From Anseranas semipalmata (Eukaryota > Chordata > Aves > Anseriformes > Anseranatidae), in NCBI GenBank assembly GCA_013399115.1, contig VXAA01003938.1, forward strand, positions 711,847 to 775,846: a stretch of DNA of 64,000 nt, written 5' to 3'. Under the pieces are notes generated by a model. The model searched no databases. It had not been told where the DNA came from and saw nothing but the letters and a program-made list of their open reading frames with translations. Within the stretch, counting starts at the first letter, position 1, and each line of letters starts with the position of its first letter. A program made the translations under genes and the position numbers. Of the stretch, positions 38,751 through 49,827 are shown piece after piece.

Positions 38751-40203
38751 CTGTGAAAGAAAGGAAAGTTGCTGATGTCTAAAAAACATATGAACTCATT
38801 TAGAGACCTTTTTATCTCCCAAATCTCAAATTCACATCTGAGTTTTTACCAATTTGCTGGTTCTTAGCCTTTCTCATCTCTAAAGAATTGGGTAGTGTCC
38901 GACAAAGAGTCTTTGTCATTCTAGGTTCCTTGCTGCAGAAAAACAGCAGCAACTGCTTTCAGGTTGAGTAACACCCCTCCAGACCTGTCTTCTTAAAACA
39001 ACAGGAGAAACACTGATATTTAAACCTGGGACAGTGTTTACTGAATAGGACTTGTGTTCTAGCAACTGCTTGCTCAGAAGGCACCCTGTGCTCAGGGAGG
39101 CTAATGGTCAGAAGAAATAGCTGGTCTGCAAATGGATTTTGAAGCCCAGTTCTCTCCAGACTGCTCCTGCACCTCTATGCCAGGAACTGCTAAAGCAGTG
39201 CATAAATCCTGCCCCACACTAGCAGTAGATAGGACCGGTGTGCTTGAAGTCTCAACAACTCCATTAATATCTACAGAAAGAGCATAGCGGTTGACTGTTT
39301 GTACAGCCAGAAAGATTTGGGGAGATTATGCCTCGTGCCCACTGACAGCATGGCTGCGTTCCCGTTGCAGCGCACATCCCCTGAGTTCTGTCCAAGCATT
39401 GCCGCATTGTCTTTACAGCACAGACTTTGGTTTAAAAGTCATCTTCTGGCACTCAATTTGCAGAATAGCTGGCTGTTTGGCACCCTCTGCACCAGATGTT
39501 ATCTTGCAAATGAAATGCACAAATGCTTATTCCATTCTCACAATAAAATAATAAGCAGAGTTAGCTCTTAATTCTGTGATTTGAAGCTAATAGCATGTAG
39601 GATTTATAAATATGTAACAGACGTATGTTAATTCCATAACTGTACTAAAAAATGGCACGTAGCTCAAGGAATGAAGCAAAATGTGTCATAAATAAGCCTA
39701 ACAATACGGATTTAACTTATTAGCAGTTTTGGCAGAACGACTGCAAAGAAGATTGCAGTTGTGAAGCACGGAGGTCATTTGACAAAGGAGAGACTGTTAC
39801 TCAATACAATAACAATACTAGTTCTATTTTCTTTTAAGTATTCAGAAAATATCTGTCTGAAATATCCTTTATATTATAACATTTATCTCTAATCTCAAGG
39901 TAGATTTCAAGTCATTAGTTAAAAGAGTTTAAAAGACCAGACATCAAGGAGCACTGCATCACAAACCCTGCTACATTCATTAGGCCAGTTATGGGAAAGA
40001 AGAAAATTTTAGAACTGTCTAGGAGGTTAGAGATGAAAATGGGAATGAACAGCATCATTGGTAACTGGATAAATGTGCAGAAGGAACTGTTCCTGCACAC
40101 TGAGAGTGAGGACTGTTAGCCCTTTTGCTTCACAGTAATCAGAAGTTTCATGAAAGAGGAAAGAGGGTTCTCAGACCCCTGTTGGATAGAAAGATGACTG
40201 AGC

Positions 40204-40217
40204 NNNNNNNNNNNNNN
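40204..40217. other. Assembly gap (14 N) beside a T tract
   Basis: Fourteen undetermined bases are followed by nine T residues. The short fixed run suggests a homopolymer or local sequencing failure rather than a sized scaffold gap. Confidence 0.95.
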
Positions 40218-40945
40218 TTTTTTTTTATTCCTTCACTGTGGCTATTTCTATCTTAAGTGTGATAGTTGTGAAAAAACTAGGCATCAAAACAATGAAAGGT
40301 TAAATTAATCATAAATCATTACACACCATCAATTTATGTATTTATCCTACTCTGTGTATCTAAAGTTGAATAAAGTGTCTGGAGATTTTTGGTTGAGTAG
40401 ACTGAAGTAATGAAAACAATTTCCTAAAATAAAATATAAGCATTGTCAAGAGTTCTTAAATAGAAGTCCAGCAAGATTAGTTTCCATCTCAATAAGACCA
40501 GAAAATTGGTTTCCTCAGATCCCCAATCAAATGTGCCAATAAGTGAAATTTTGCCTATTGAAATGGAAAAACAGAGTACTGAGAAATGTGATAATCCTGC
40601 AAGTTAAAAAGATTTTATATCACAATCAATGCTGTCACCAAAAAGTTAGCAAGATAATTTATATTAACTACATCAACTTGTTCATCACTCCTCAAAATTG
40701 TATTCATTCAAGACCAACCCCTGTTTTTCTTTGCCACTAAATCAAAAGTCAAAGATCAGTTATTGACTATGCCAATTTTCAAGGATATACCATTCTCTCA
40801 AACTCATGTGCTTCCCTTCCTTACTTTTAGCAACTTCTCTTTCATTGAAAAAGAATAATATAAAGCAGATACTGAAACATTCATCTTCTGTACACTTCTT
40901 CACATGTATTAAAATTCATAGATGAACTACAAGAAACAGCCAGGA

Positions 40946-40985
40946 TTTTTTTCCTTTTTTTTTTTCTTTTTTTTTTTTTTTCTTT
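40946..40985. repeat. T-rich homopyrimidine tract
   Basis: T runs of 7 to 16 are separated by single or double C. It falls in otherwise unique sequence. Confidence 0.85.
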
Positions 40986-41879
40986 TAAGAAAGACTCGAA
41001 GTATCAGTCACTGTAGTAGAAGTCTGGTAGGAAATGGTGCAGACAAGAAGATTTACAAGGAAAATGCATCCCTACTCAGTGACGTTGGTCTAATATCTCG
41101 ATGCCAAAACAGAAAAATATTTGCCATTAAAAAGAACTAGATTTTTTAACATCCCTGTTCCTACTGCTAGTTACTAACACGTTTAGGGGAAGGGGATGGA
41201 AGAATTTCCTTGTGTACCTTGCATTCTCAGCTGCTTCAAAGGCTCACGGGGTCCACTGATGTCTAGCACAAACCATAACAACTCTCATGTTGGTCTACTG
41301 TGAGCCAGAAGATGAATGCTGTCACACAATAGGACATAGGGAACGAAAGCCACACTTTTCTATCAGATATCCTCTTCTGTACTGTGCTCTAAGGATCACA
41401 TCCAAGCTGCTGAAGACGTCTCTCAGAAATTAACAACTGAAAGTCTTTTGCCATATGCTTTGATAACGGAATTAAAATTTCTTGGTCTAATTGCCAGAGA
41501 ACTGGAAACATATGAAAATAAAGTAATTTGCAGATGATGGGCCAATGGACAAATAGGGTGTAAAAGGAACATTCAGAAGATATAATGCCATAACAGAAAA
41601 ACTAATACACATTTTATTCATCTACACTCACTTTGGGAGTGGTTAAGGAAGTTCTCACAGTGGAAATTTTCAACCGCCACACACAAAAGATCTGTTTACA
41701 AATGACATGCTAGCAAAAGGTATTATGGAGCACATAGGCCGAAAGATCAGTAAATAGAAGGTGATATTCAACCATGAGTTCAAAAGGCAATGAAAGGTAA
41801 CATAGCACAACTATTAATTGCAGCATGTAAGTCTTTGCTGAAGACCACATACCAGAGGACTGAGCTGTGTAATACACAA

Positions 41880-43677
41880 GACCAAATTTTTAAGGATTTG
41901 ACAAAGAATCTTGGGAACAATGTACCAGAGAGACCAACGTCCAAAGGAGACAAATCTGTAAAGACTATAACAAAGAATTGACTTTGTGGGCAAATGAACC
42001 GAGTCAACACAGTTTCTGTAAAAAACAAGTCATACCTCACAGTAACACTGGCAGTCACCGAAAGATCCAACATGCATACAGATAACGCAAATTTGGCTAA
42101 TATATACAGGATTTTGAGCAAAATCTCTCATCCAAAGGGTCTCAAAAACCTAAACATTAATAGGATAAGAATTAAGTCTTCAAATGGATACAAGTTTCAT
42201 TTAAAGAAAGGAAAGAGAAGGTACATATCAATTTTCAGTGAAGACAGGTAACCAGTGGTGTTTGGAGGGAGTGGTGTGGGGACCCCAGATACTGAACATA
42301 TCTATTAGTGAAGCTGAAAGGCAGTTACCAGTATGGTAACAAAGTTTGTTAGTGTTGATAACACTAATTTGCTCTGGATAGTAAAGATGAAGGCAACTGG
42401 AGAAGTACTTCAACAGGACTTGAAACTACGTCAAAACCAGGAAGAAATGAGGACCAGCAGGAGCAGATCTGTATACTGAAACAGTTGTTGCTGAAGATCA
42501 CATATGACCTGCATTTCAGGATTGGTTTTATTATTATTATTATTTCTTTGTTAACTTTGACTAGCTTTAGTCTAGTTCCATGGACTGAAAGCCTGTCTGT
42601 GGACAGAGCACTGAAATTGCACTTCTGGAGCTTACCTTTCAGTTTAATTTTGTCTTACAGGAGTCCAGTCCGTGGGGTCTCAGCTCCTCCTCAGTGTGAA
42701 CAAATGCACTGTACATGGAGATGACCATGAGATTTGTTTCAAAGCACTCTCCTGCTCCTACACTCCTGATATAGGAGCACTCTATGAGGCTCAAGGACCA
42801 AGCAATAAAGTAGCAGGTGAAAATGAAAATAGATAAATTTAGAGTGCTAGACATGTGGAAAAAGCCAACAATCATGACTTTACACAAAAGGTGATGAAGT
42901 CTGGGTAGACTTCATTTTATCAGACTTTAAATTATCGATTACAAATGAAATCTAAGTCACAATAGTCAGTCCTATGAACAGCTCAGCTCAGTGCTCATGA
43001 AAGTAAATTAAATTACTAGGAAAGGAAAACAAATAGAAATAACATTCTCTCACTGTAGAAAAATTCATCCATATCTTCTGCTTTCTCCACCCTAAAAAGA
43101 CATGGTAAAATCGAATAAAATGAGATGAGGGTGGCAAGTACACACAAAGGCACGGAGCAGCTTCCAGGCAAAACATAACCACGCAGAGTGCGCTTTTCAG
43201 CCTGAGAGATGACAGAGGATGGGATGTGAGAGACATTCACGTAATTGTTAGGGGAACGGAGAAGCTGGAAGAGAACAACTAACTGTTCAATGTATCTCCC
43301 AGACGGAGAACTGGGGCATATCACATGAAAACAGCATGTAGTAGATTCGGAAGTAGCAAAAAGATGTGCTTCTTCATACGGCACATAGTTAAATTGTAAC
43401 TCCTTGCCACAGGAAGCTGTAACTGCTAAAAGTTTACCTATGCTGAAAAGCTGACTGGACCACTTCATAGGAATGATAACTTGTCAAGGGTTATCACCTC
43501 TGGCTCAGCTAGTCTTTGAGCAAGGAATTGCTGCAATACAAAGTATTTTTTTGGAAGTAACCACACCTGCTGTCTCCCTTCTTGTACTCTTTCCTCGACA
43601 TTAATTTCAGAGCTGAAGACAGACTGTTGGGTTGGACTGCCTTTTGCTCTGACTCAGTATGGCTGCTCTTACGTTAG
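41880..43677 (+). mobile_element. Ancient CR1 LINE relic (about 1.8 kb)
   Basis: The order of blocks follows the reverse transcriptase half and 3' UTR of the CR1 lineage common in turtles and crocodilians, not the young avian type. Examples are 'aaatgaaccgagtcaacaca' with 'gtttctgtaaaaaacaag' (41993-42030), 'catccaaagggtctcaaaaa' (42130-42150), 'tcaattttcagtgaagacag' and 'taaccagtggtgttt' (42228-42262), and 'gataaatttagagtgctaga' (42831). Later come 'cttcttcatacggcacatag' and 'taactccttgccacagg' (43369-43413), and 'gctctgactcagtatggct' near the end (43645-43664). Stops and indels are abundant. It may extend upstream to about 41450. The minus-strand frame at 43016-43468 is its antisense shadow. 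Confidence 0.7.
42430..42775. other. Unidentified insertion inside the ancient CR1
   Basis: CR1 similarity stops after about 42420 and resumes near 42790 ('aataaagtagcaggtgaaaa'). The intervening 345 bases include a TTA array (42528-42545) and a GC-richer end ('gtccgtggggtctcagctcc') that does not match CR1. I could not assign it to any family or define target duplications. Confidence 0.4.
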
Positions 43678-45249
43678 TCAATGGGACTAGTCCACTAAAT
43701 AAAAATTTGACGTTGACTCCGGAACAGAAAAAAAGAGCTTGACTCAACAGAAATTTGATTTCTTTTATTTACTCCAGAACATGATATTAGAGACTTAGAT
43801 CTATAACCTAAAATTGTGCTGGGAAAAATGTTTACACATCACAGTCCTACATGAAGATGACGCAACACTGTAAATGTCACAGATTACAGTTTTGGAAGTC
43901 TAAAGCTGTCTTTTAGCATTCAGAATTGCATTTTTTTTCAATGTATTTATTCCTTTAAAATGAATTTCCTAGCAAATGATCATGCTTTTAGTACACTAAG
44001 ATCAATTTGATTAAAATTTCATATAAATGATGGAAAAAGAAATATGTCAGTAAAGCATGTCAGTTATTAATGACACATTCTACGTTATGGTAGACTGAAC
44101 ACTCTCAGTAGGCTGGAGGATTTGATTGTAGTGTTTTGGGTCTGTCTTACAGAATTGCACATTTTGCCTTTTCGACAATATTTATTATACCTTAAGGAGC
44201 ATAAACAAATACTTTCACAAAAGCAGTAATTTAAGAGTAGTTATGCTTTTTTTTTTTTTTTTTCCTTTACAAAGCCTTTTGGGAAGAGTTGGGAAGGCTT
44301 CCCTTTTGGGATCTTCCCCTATTCCTTTCTCCTGTTAAAGATGATTTTGGGTACAGTTTGCAGAAGTCCCAGTTTTCCCTCACTCCTTGAAAGCCACACT
44401 GTAATTACTCTAATCTAAAATTACCCAGTTTTGTAATGTGCTCATTTAGAGCTTCAGATAAAATATTGATATTTTGTGCCAGGGATGAGTTGTTATAAAA
44501 AACATTTGGTCCCTGTATTTTGCAAACTGCGATTTTTTCGTATTTATAATGGAGTCAAAAAGACAGCATATGTTGGCTGGGTGTCACTAATGATAATAAC
44601 TATTGCTCCCAGCTGTTTTTTCTTTAAATACAGGACACAGATGAAATAAGATCTGCATCTGCCACTATTTGGCTTCCCTACATTTGATCTTATATGTCCT
44701 GATTAACTGTGAACATGATTACTTCATTCAACGAGTCCCATACAAAAAGGAGCAAAACATAATTAAAAAATGATGATGGTGTCTGGACAAAAGTGGTAAT
44801 TCCTAGTAAAGTGGGGTCTCTTGGCTTTTTCTGCACTTTCTTTAACCATCACCATTGACTAAAATTCTAGTTTCATAGAGTTGTTATGAGCAAGCAGTTA
44901 ATAAGGCAGCTGTCTATTGCTTCATCGCTTCCATGTAAACTAAGCTATTATTTTGGAAGTGATGACATAATTCACAAGGAAAAGGTGATTAATCCATCAG
45001 ATAAACTAGGACTCTAGACTGTGGGTATAAATGCGCATTATTCATTTGATCCAATTATCATTTCAGGTATTGCTACAGCAGAGAATTTCAATACATTTTT
45101 TTTTCCAATCTGGAACTTAATGCTTCACAGGAAAAAAAAAGAAAAAGAAAAAAAGAAAAATAAAAAGAAGAAAAGAAGGGGAAAAAATAAATCAGATATG
45201 GGGTTAGATTATGAGAAGTTATATATATGAAGTAGCATTATGGCTGCCA
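43678..45249. other. Unique AT-rich sequence, nothing assigned
   Basis: A T17 tract lies at 44247-44263. I see no gene or repeat family apart from the purine tract listed next. Confidence 0.5.
45130..45190. repeat. A/G-rich purine tract
   Basis: A9, then (GAAAAA)-type units, AAAAAGAAG and AAGAAGGGG, make an almost pure purine strand of 60 bases. It immediately precedes the CR1 fragment at 45250. Confidence 0.88.
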
Positions 45250-45518
45250 CACAATAGTAGGTCTCAGCAGCATTGGGCACAAGCTGAAACACGAGAGGTC
45301 CCATCTGAGCATCAGGCAGCACTTGTGTGCTGTGCGGGTGGCTGAGCCCTGGCACAGGCTGCCCAGAGAGGGTGACGAGTCTCCTCCTTGGAGATCTTCA
45401 CAAGCCGCCTGGACATGGTCCTGGGCAGCTGCTCTGGGTGTCCCTGCATGAGCAGGGGGGTTGGACCAGATGACCTCCAGAGGTCTTTTCCAACCTCAGC
45501 CATTCTGTGATTCTGTGA
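45250..45518 (+). mobile_element. CR1 LINE 3' fragment
   Basis: The fragment contains 'agcagcattgggcacaagct', 'catctgagcatcaggcagca', 'gtgtgctgtgcgggtggctg', 'gcacaggctgcccagagagg', 'gggggttggaccagatgacc' and the tail 'ttctgtgattctgtgat'. The 'gtgtgctgtgcgggtggctg' block is shared exactly with the copy at 52345, marking the same young subfamily. It is 5'-truncated and non-coding. Confidence 0.94.
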
Positions 45519-47717
45519 TATCACAATGCCTCAATCATTTGATACCCTGTCCACACTTGAGTCTTGGGAGTACTAGTGGGATACAAATGCTGTTGCAGCA
45601 GCCATTTTGGGACCCAAAATGCCTTGTCCACAATGGAGTCCCTTCCTTACTCCTTGAGACACTCCTTGGGCACAGCCTCTGCAGAAGAATGCACCTTCCC
45701 TGCTCATTGTTGCCTGCATAAGAAAATTACCATTATTTTACCTTCAGCATTCCTCCTGCCATTGACTAGGTGAAAAAAAAAAAAAAAAACAGTCTGGGTC
45801 CAAACAAATGCTAGCAATGACACCATGTCAGTGATCTAATTGTTTTCACCCAAAAGCAAGAACTGAGGCATAATCATATGTCTATACTCAGACTACAAGT
45901 AAGAGCATCTCACTGCTCTCTGGCCAACAAGCAGCGTGCTGTTCATAACCACAAAGGCAGTCATCACGGCATGAATGTTTTAGATGGTGGGAAATTAAAT
46001 GAAGGTTAGTATAGAAATGGCAGCTGCAGTCATATGCAATCAGGTTGCAACTGAGAGCTTGGAAACCTGGGCTGACCAAGCCTCGGGAATGTGCGGTGCT
46101 GTACATGTAACACATACATAGATGCAGATATAACGATAGCTGCACATTAAGTGCTTAGACATCTGCTGCAGCCCTCACATTATAGGATGGGTGAGCCTGA
46201 TACAGAAGTGTTACTGCTCATTGCCATGACCTGATGTACTCTTCAGCAAGACAGACTTACATCCTAAACTTTGCAACAACTCAACATATTCCAGCAAACT
46301 GGAAATCCTGTATCATCCATGCTCCTTTACCAGGATTACACTTTTCTATGAGACAACAAAAAAATGCCTCCGAAGAAAGTAAACTAGAAGCTTAATTCAT
46401 CACTTTGTATCAGCAAATCCTATACTTATTTTGAGGCTGGAAACAATATCTCAGGCACAGTCAAAAATGAAGTATGAAAAATGAAAGAACTCTTTGAACA
46501 CAGACGTTGCCCCAGCTTTTACTAACCATCCAGTTGCAGAGAATTTACTGTTAATACATACGAGTCCTTAAGTATATTTGCTATTTAAATTTCACAAAAA
46601 AACGGATTTGGAGTTTTGTTCACATCAAAAGAGTTATAACAAAGAAACAGGAGACTGAATTTATGATTAGGAAAAGCAGACATATTCATTTTCTTTTCCA
46701 AAGCAAAGCACCATAAGAAAACCACACTCTGGCTGCTGAAGTTATTCAGTGATGGAGAGTGTAGATTAGCATGCAAACAAGAAAATGTTTGACTACATAA
46801 AAGATAACCTGAGTACCAGGACTATATTTTATGCAGAAACTAGTTATAAAACTGCTGCATAAATGATCCCCATAGGGATAATTTAAGGAAAATAATCTGA
46901 GATATTTACGTACCTGACAAACATTCAAGACTATGAGAGATTTTGTTGTTTATATGCCCATCGTCTAAGCCCATAATGCTTGGCTGGCATATCCAAGGTC
47001 ACGTTGACCACGGCAGCTAGCCTTGGCACTGGGAGCAGCCTGGCTATGTGAGAAAGGCTAATCAGCCCAGGTGGAATATCACACAACAACAGTCTCATAG
47101 CACCAGGTCTCATGTGTTCACACCACTCAGGTGTTACTGCAGTCTGCCATATAGACAAATCCTAGGGTGCTAAAGCTAGCAGGACAGCTGAGCTCCAGAC
47201 TGTTTATTAACATTTCATCTGAGAAGCAGTCTACAAGCCCACTGCAAAATGTTCACAGCCCAAAGGCTGCATCTCCCTTGCCTCCTCATTTAGTGCCTCC
47301 CCAAAACACTACTTCAACCTCATCAGCCTCCCTCCATCCCTCTTATTGCACATCTCCCCTCTGAAATACCATGTCCTACCTTGCTCCTGCATCCTCAGCC
47401 CAGCGCTTCTGCAGGCACTGTGGAACACACAGCACAGCTGGAAGCTGCTACTTGATGCCAGAAGCATCACACATATCAGAGCATCATACATTGATCCTGT
47501 GCCTATTTATTTTATTTTCTTACCTTGTGGTGCCAGCAAGACGCTTCTCTTGCATTTTGGGCAGCAGCGCTAACACTGGATAATCAGCAAGAGAGTCACA
47601 TTGCAAAAGCTTATGAGCCACATGCATTTTGCAAGCTGGAGTTTGGCCATCGTCATCATAAAATGAAAATGGACCAGGTGTAGAAAAAGGCTGCAAAAAT
47701 CAGTTTGGAGAGAGGTT
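45519..47717. other. Unique sequence, nothing firmly assigned
   Basis: An A17 run lies at 45773-45789. The stretch 46930-47580 is richer in GC than its neighbours and contains a minus-strand exon candidate at 47524-47575, listed separately. No repeat family is recognised. Confidence 0.4.
47524..47575 (-). other. Possible 52-nt exon (weak candidate)
   Basis: On the minus strand the acceptor 'ctctcttgctgattatccag' precedes the segment and a near-consensus donor ('cacaag' then 'gtaagaaa') follows it. One open frame reads LALLPKMQEKRLAGTTR with two bases left over at each end. That exit phase matches the entry phase of the 38585-38750 candidate. A second frame is also open, so the coding evidence is weak. 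Confidence 0.17.
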
Positions 47718-47757
47718 GTTTTCTTTTTCTTTTTTTTTTTTTTTTTTTTTTTTTTCC
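47718..47757. repeat. T-rich tract
   Basis: TTTTCTTTTTC is followed by about 28 T residues. It lies at the 5' edge of the recognisable ancient CR1 at 47758. Confidence 0.9.
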
Positions 47758-48035
47758 TTGAAGGGAGATTAGAGGAGCTTAGATTGTTTAGTCTAGCAAA
47801 ATGAAGAGGAACAGCTGAGCAGGAAGGTAAGGGAGGATATGTTTACTCTCTATTAATTATTAATTAATACTCTATTAATTATTAATAAAGAACTATTCAA
47901 GATAAAAGGTAATGGTGTCACAAAACAAATGGATAAAGGTTGTTCGTGAATATATTTAGGTTAGGAATGCAAATAAAGTTCTTAACCATTAATTGGGTTT
48001 GGAAACAGCTTTCCAATGGGAAAAATGGAAGGAAA
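47758..48035 (+). mobile_element. Ancient CR1 LINE relic, 3' UTR-proximal part
   Basis: Similarity is to an old amniote CR1 subfamily: 'gagattagaggagcttagat' with 'tgtttagtctagcaaaatga', then 'aaagaactattcaagataaa', 'aggtaatggtgtcacaaaac', 'aaatggataaagg', 'gtgaatatatttaggttagg', 'gttcttaaccattaa' and 'tggaaacagctttccaatgg'. The pattern differs from the young avian copies. A 22-bp tandem duplication sits inside it. It may begin upstream of the T tract, near 47680. Confidence 0.65.
47848..47889. repeat. 22-bp tandem duplication
   Basis: The phrase 'ctctattaattattaat' begins at 47848 and again at 47870, so one 22-base unit is duplicated within the ancient CR1. The unit is rich in TTAA/TAAT and close to self-complementary. 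Confidence 0.85.
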
Positions 48036-49713
48036 AGACCTCAAAGACTTCTAAGATGCAGCCTGTATGAAAAGACTGTATGTCCCTGAACTCCATGCAC
48101 CAAGAGATGATCCAAGTCTTATTTCCCAAATCTGATCTCCTTTCATCTCCTCGCTAAAGGGAGATGCTAAGCCCTAGTTTTTAATGTCCTTTCCCAAATC
48201 TGGGGCAAAGGCAATGTCAGAGTATTTCCTTTTCCAAATACAGGGAGGAAAAAAACAGAAAATTTTGTTAACTGTTTGTTATTTGTGTTTAATATAATGA
48301 AAGCCACTTTAAGGATGACCTTGAATGAGACCTCTAAGTGGTCATCTCACCTGTTGTCAGATGGCTATGGTATTTGATGACTACCACCCTGGCCTGACTT
48401 GGAACCAGTATGCTCTAAAACTTATTTTTAATATCTGCAACAGCACATTTCTCCTAAGATCCACTTCAAATACATGGATCCATCACCAGAAGCATAAAAA
48501 GAGATATGTGATTACAATGGCAGTGGAGGATGCTTCAAATACAGTTTTCAAGAAGAAATTGTTTAAAACTGAACTGTAGTACTGCACTGACAAGCTCATC
48601 TATTGAATAATATTGTGGTCAATGCTTTGTCATAAATACCCAACTGATATCTAGAATACAGAAGTGACATTTAATGTTTACACAAAAAACATATTCATCA
48701 CAAAATGTTGTTTCCTCATATGAGTCATCCAACATGAAAACAAGGATTTATTTTGAATGTTGGGTCAAATGCGCTGGTATATATCATCACATCAAAATAC
48801 AGTTTTGCTGTGCTCTGTTGGAATAGTCTTCCTACGTATTTAATTTCCTCATGAGAAAGAGTAGAGAAGTCAAAGATATTTGGACTAGAAGGTGAAAGTA
48901 CACCAGAAAGATCAAAAAAGAGATCAAAAAGAAAAGTTTTCACTAATAATTTTAAAGCAGAATGCTAAGAAAATAGATGTGTGTATAGGCACACGGGAAA
49001 CGGACTGTGATAGTTTGAAGAATGTAGGGAATGTTTAAGGACTGAAGCTTGGAATTAATCCCATTTTAAAAAAATATTTCTGTCTAACAGCAGTTTCATA
49101 AACCTCTTAGAAGTTTTAGTACAGTTCCCAGTGAGAAAAGAATCCACAGAATGAGCCAATATGTGGCATTTATGTGACAGCATTATCAAAAGACTCATAT
49201 ACTCAGAGAGTCTTGCAACTGCAGCTTCTCAAACACCAGCAAGTGGCTCTTTCAAAACAAAGTTAAGGAGAACCATTTCACAGGAAGGAATAATTTGCCC
49301 ACATCCCCCTTCAGTTGCATTTGCTTTCTGGTTCACCAAGTGGCTACAAATCATACATAAAATTTAAATGTGACACAGAAGTTCCACGAACAAATCTGAG
49401 CTTCCCAGGTTAGCCACACTGATCCTTTGCTTTTCAGTTGTTATGACTTAAATTCAGTTCAGTCACCCCACTTTCAAGTCAGTAGAGTAGCTAAAAGAAT
49501 TTCCACATTTTTCCCCACCAAAATAGGTTCTTCCATATTTTCTTTGCTCAACAGGCATATAAAAGTATTAACCGGTTGGGATTAGCACGATACTAGCCTC
49601 CTTTGGGAAACCAGATCTGAGTCTCTCTGCCTTCTGACACTTTGCCTGGTGTCCAGCAATTTCAACAGCTGTAAATGGAAGTTTAATGGGATAACACTGA
49701 TGAACAGGAGAGG

Positions 49714-49758
49714 AAAAACAAAACAAAACAAAACAAAACAAAATAAAATAAAATAAAA
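49714..49758. repeat. (AAAAC)n then (AAAAT)n
   Basis: Five AAAAC units change to about three AAAAT units. Forty-seven bases downstream lies a (TTTG)n array whose complement is similar, so the two could pair. Confidence 0.92.
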
Positions 49759-49804
49759 AGCTAGAAAATGCACAAACTATTCCAGTTTCACAATTTTCAA
49801 GAGA

Positions 49805-49827
49805 TTTGTTTGTTTGTTTGTTTGTTT
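49805..49827. repeat. (TTTG)n
   Basis: About five and a half TTTG units form the array. It is roughly complementary to the (AAAAC)n array just upstream. Confidence 0.92.

Larger units (their letters stand above)
37176..41879. other. Unique sequence, mostly unassigned
   Basis: The stretch holds a minus-strand exon candidate (38585-38750), a short N gap (40204) and T/C tracts. The patch 39330-39390 has a small cluster of CpGs but no promoter elements. From about 41450 the sequence may already be decayed CR1, though I could align it confidently only from about 41880. Confidence 0.4.

Noticed and set aside
43016..43468. 150-codon open frame on the minus strand
   Set aside because: It is antisense to the 3' half of the ancient CR1 relic and has no recognisable domain.
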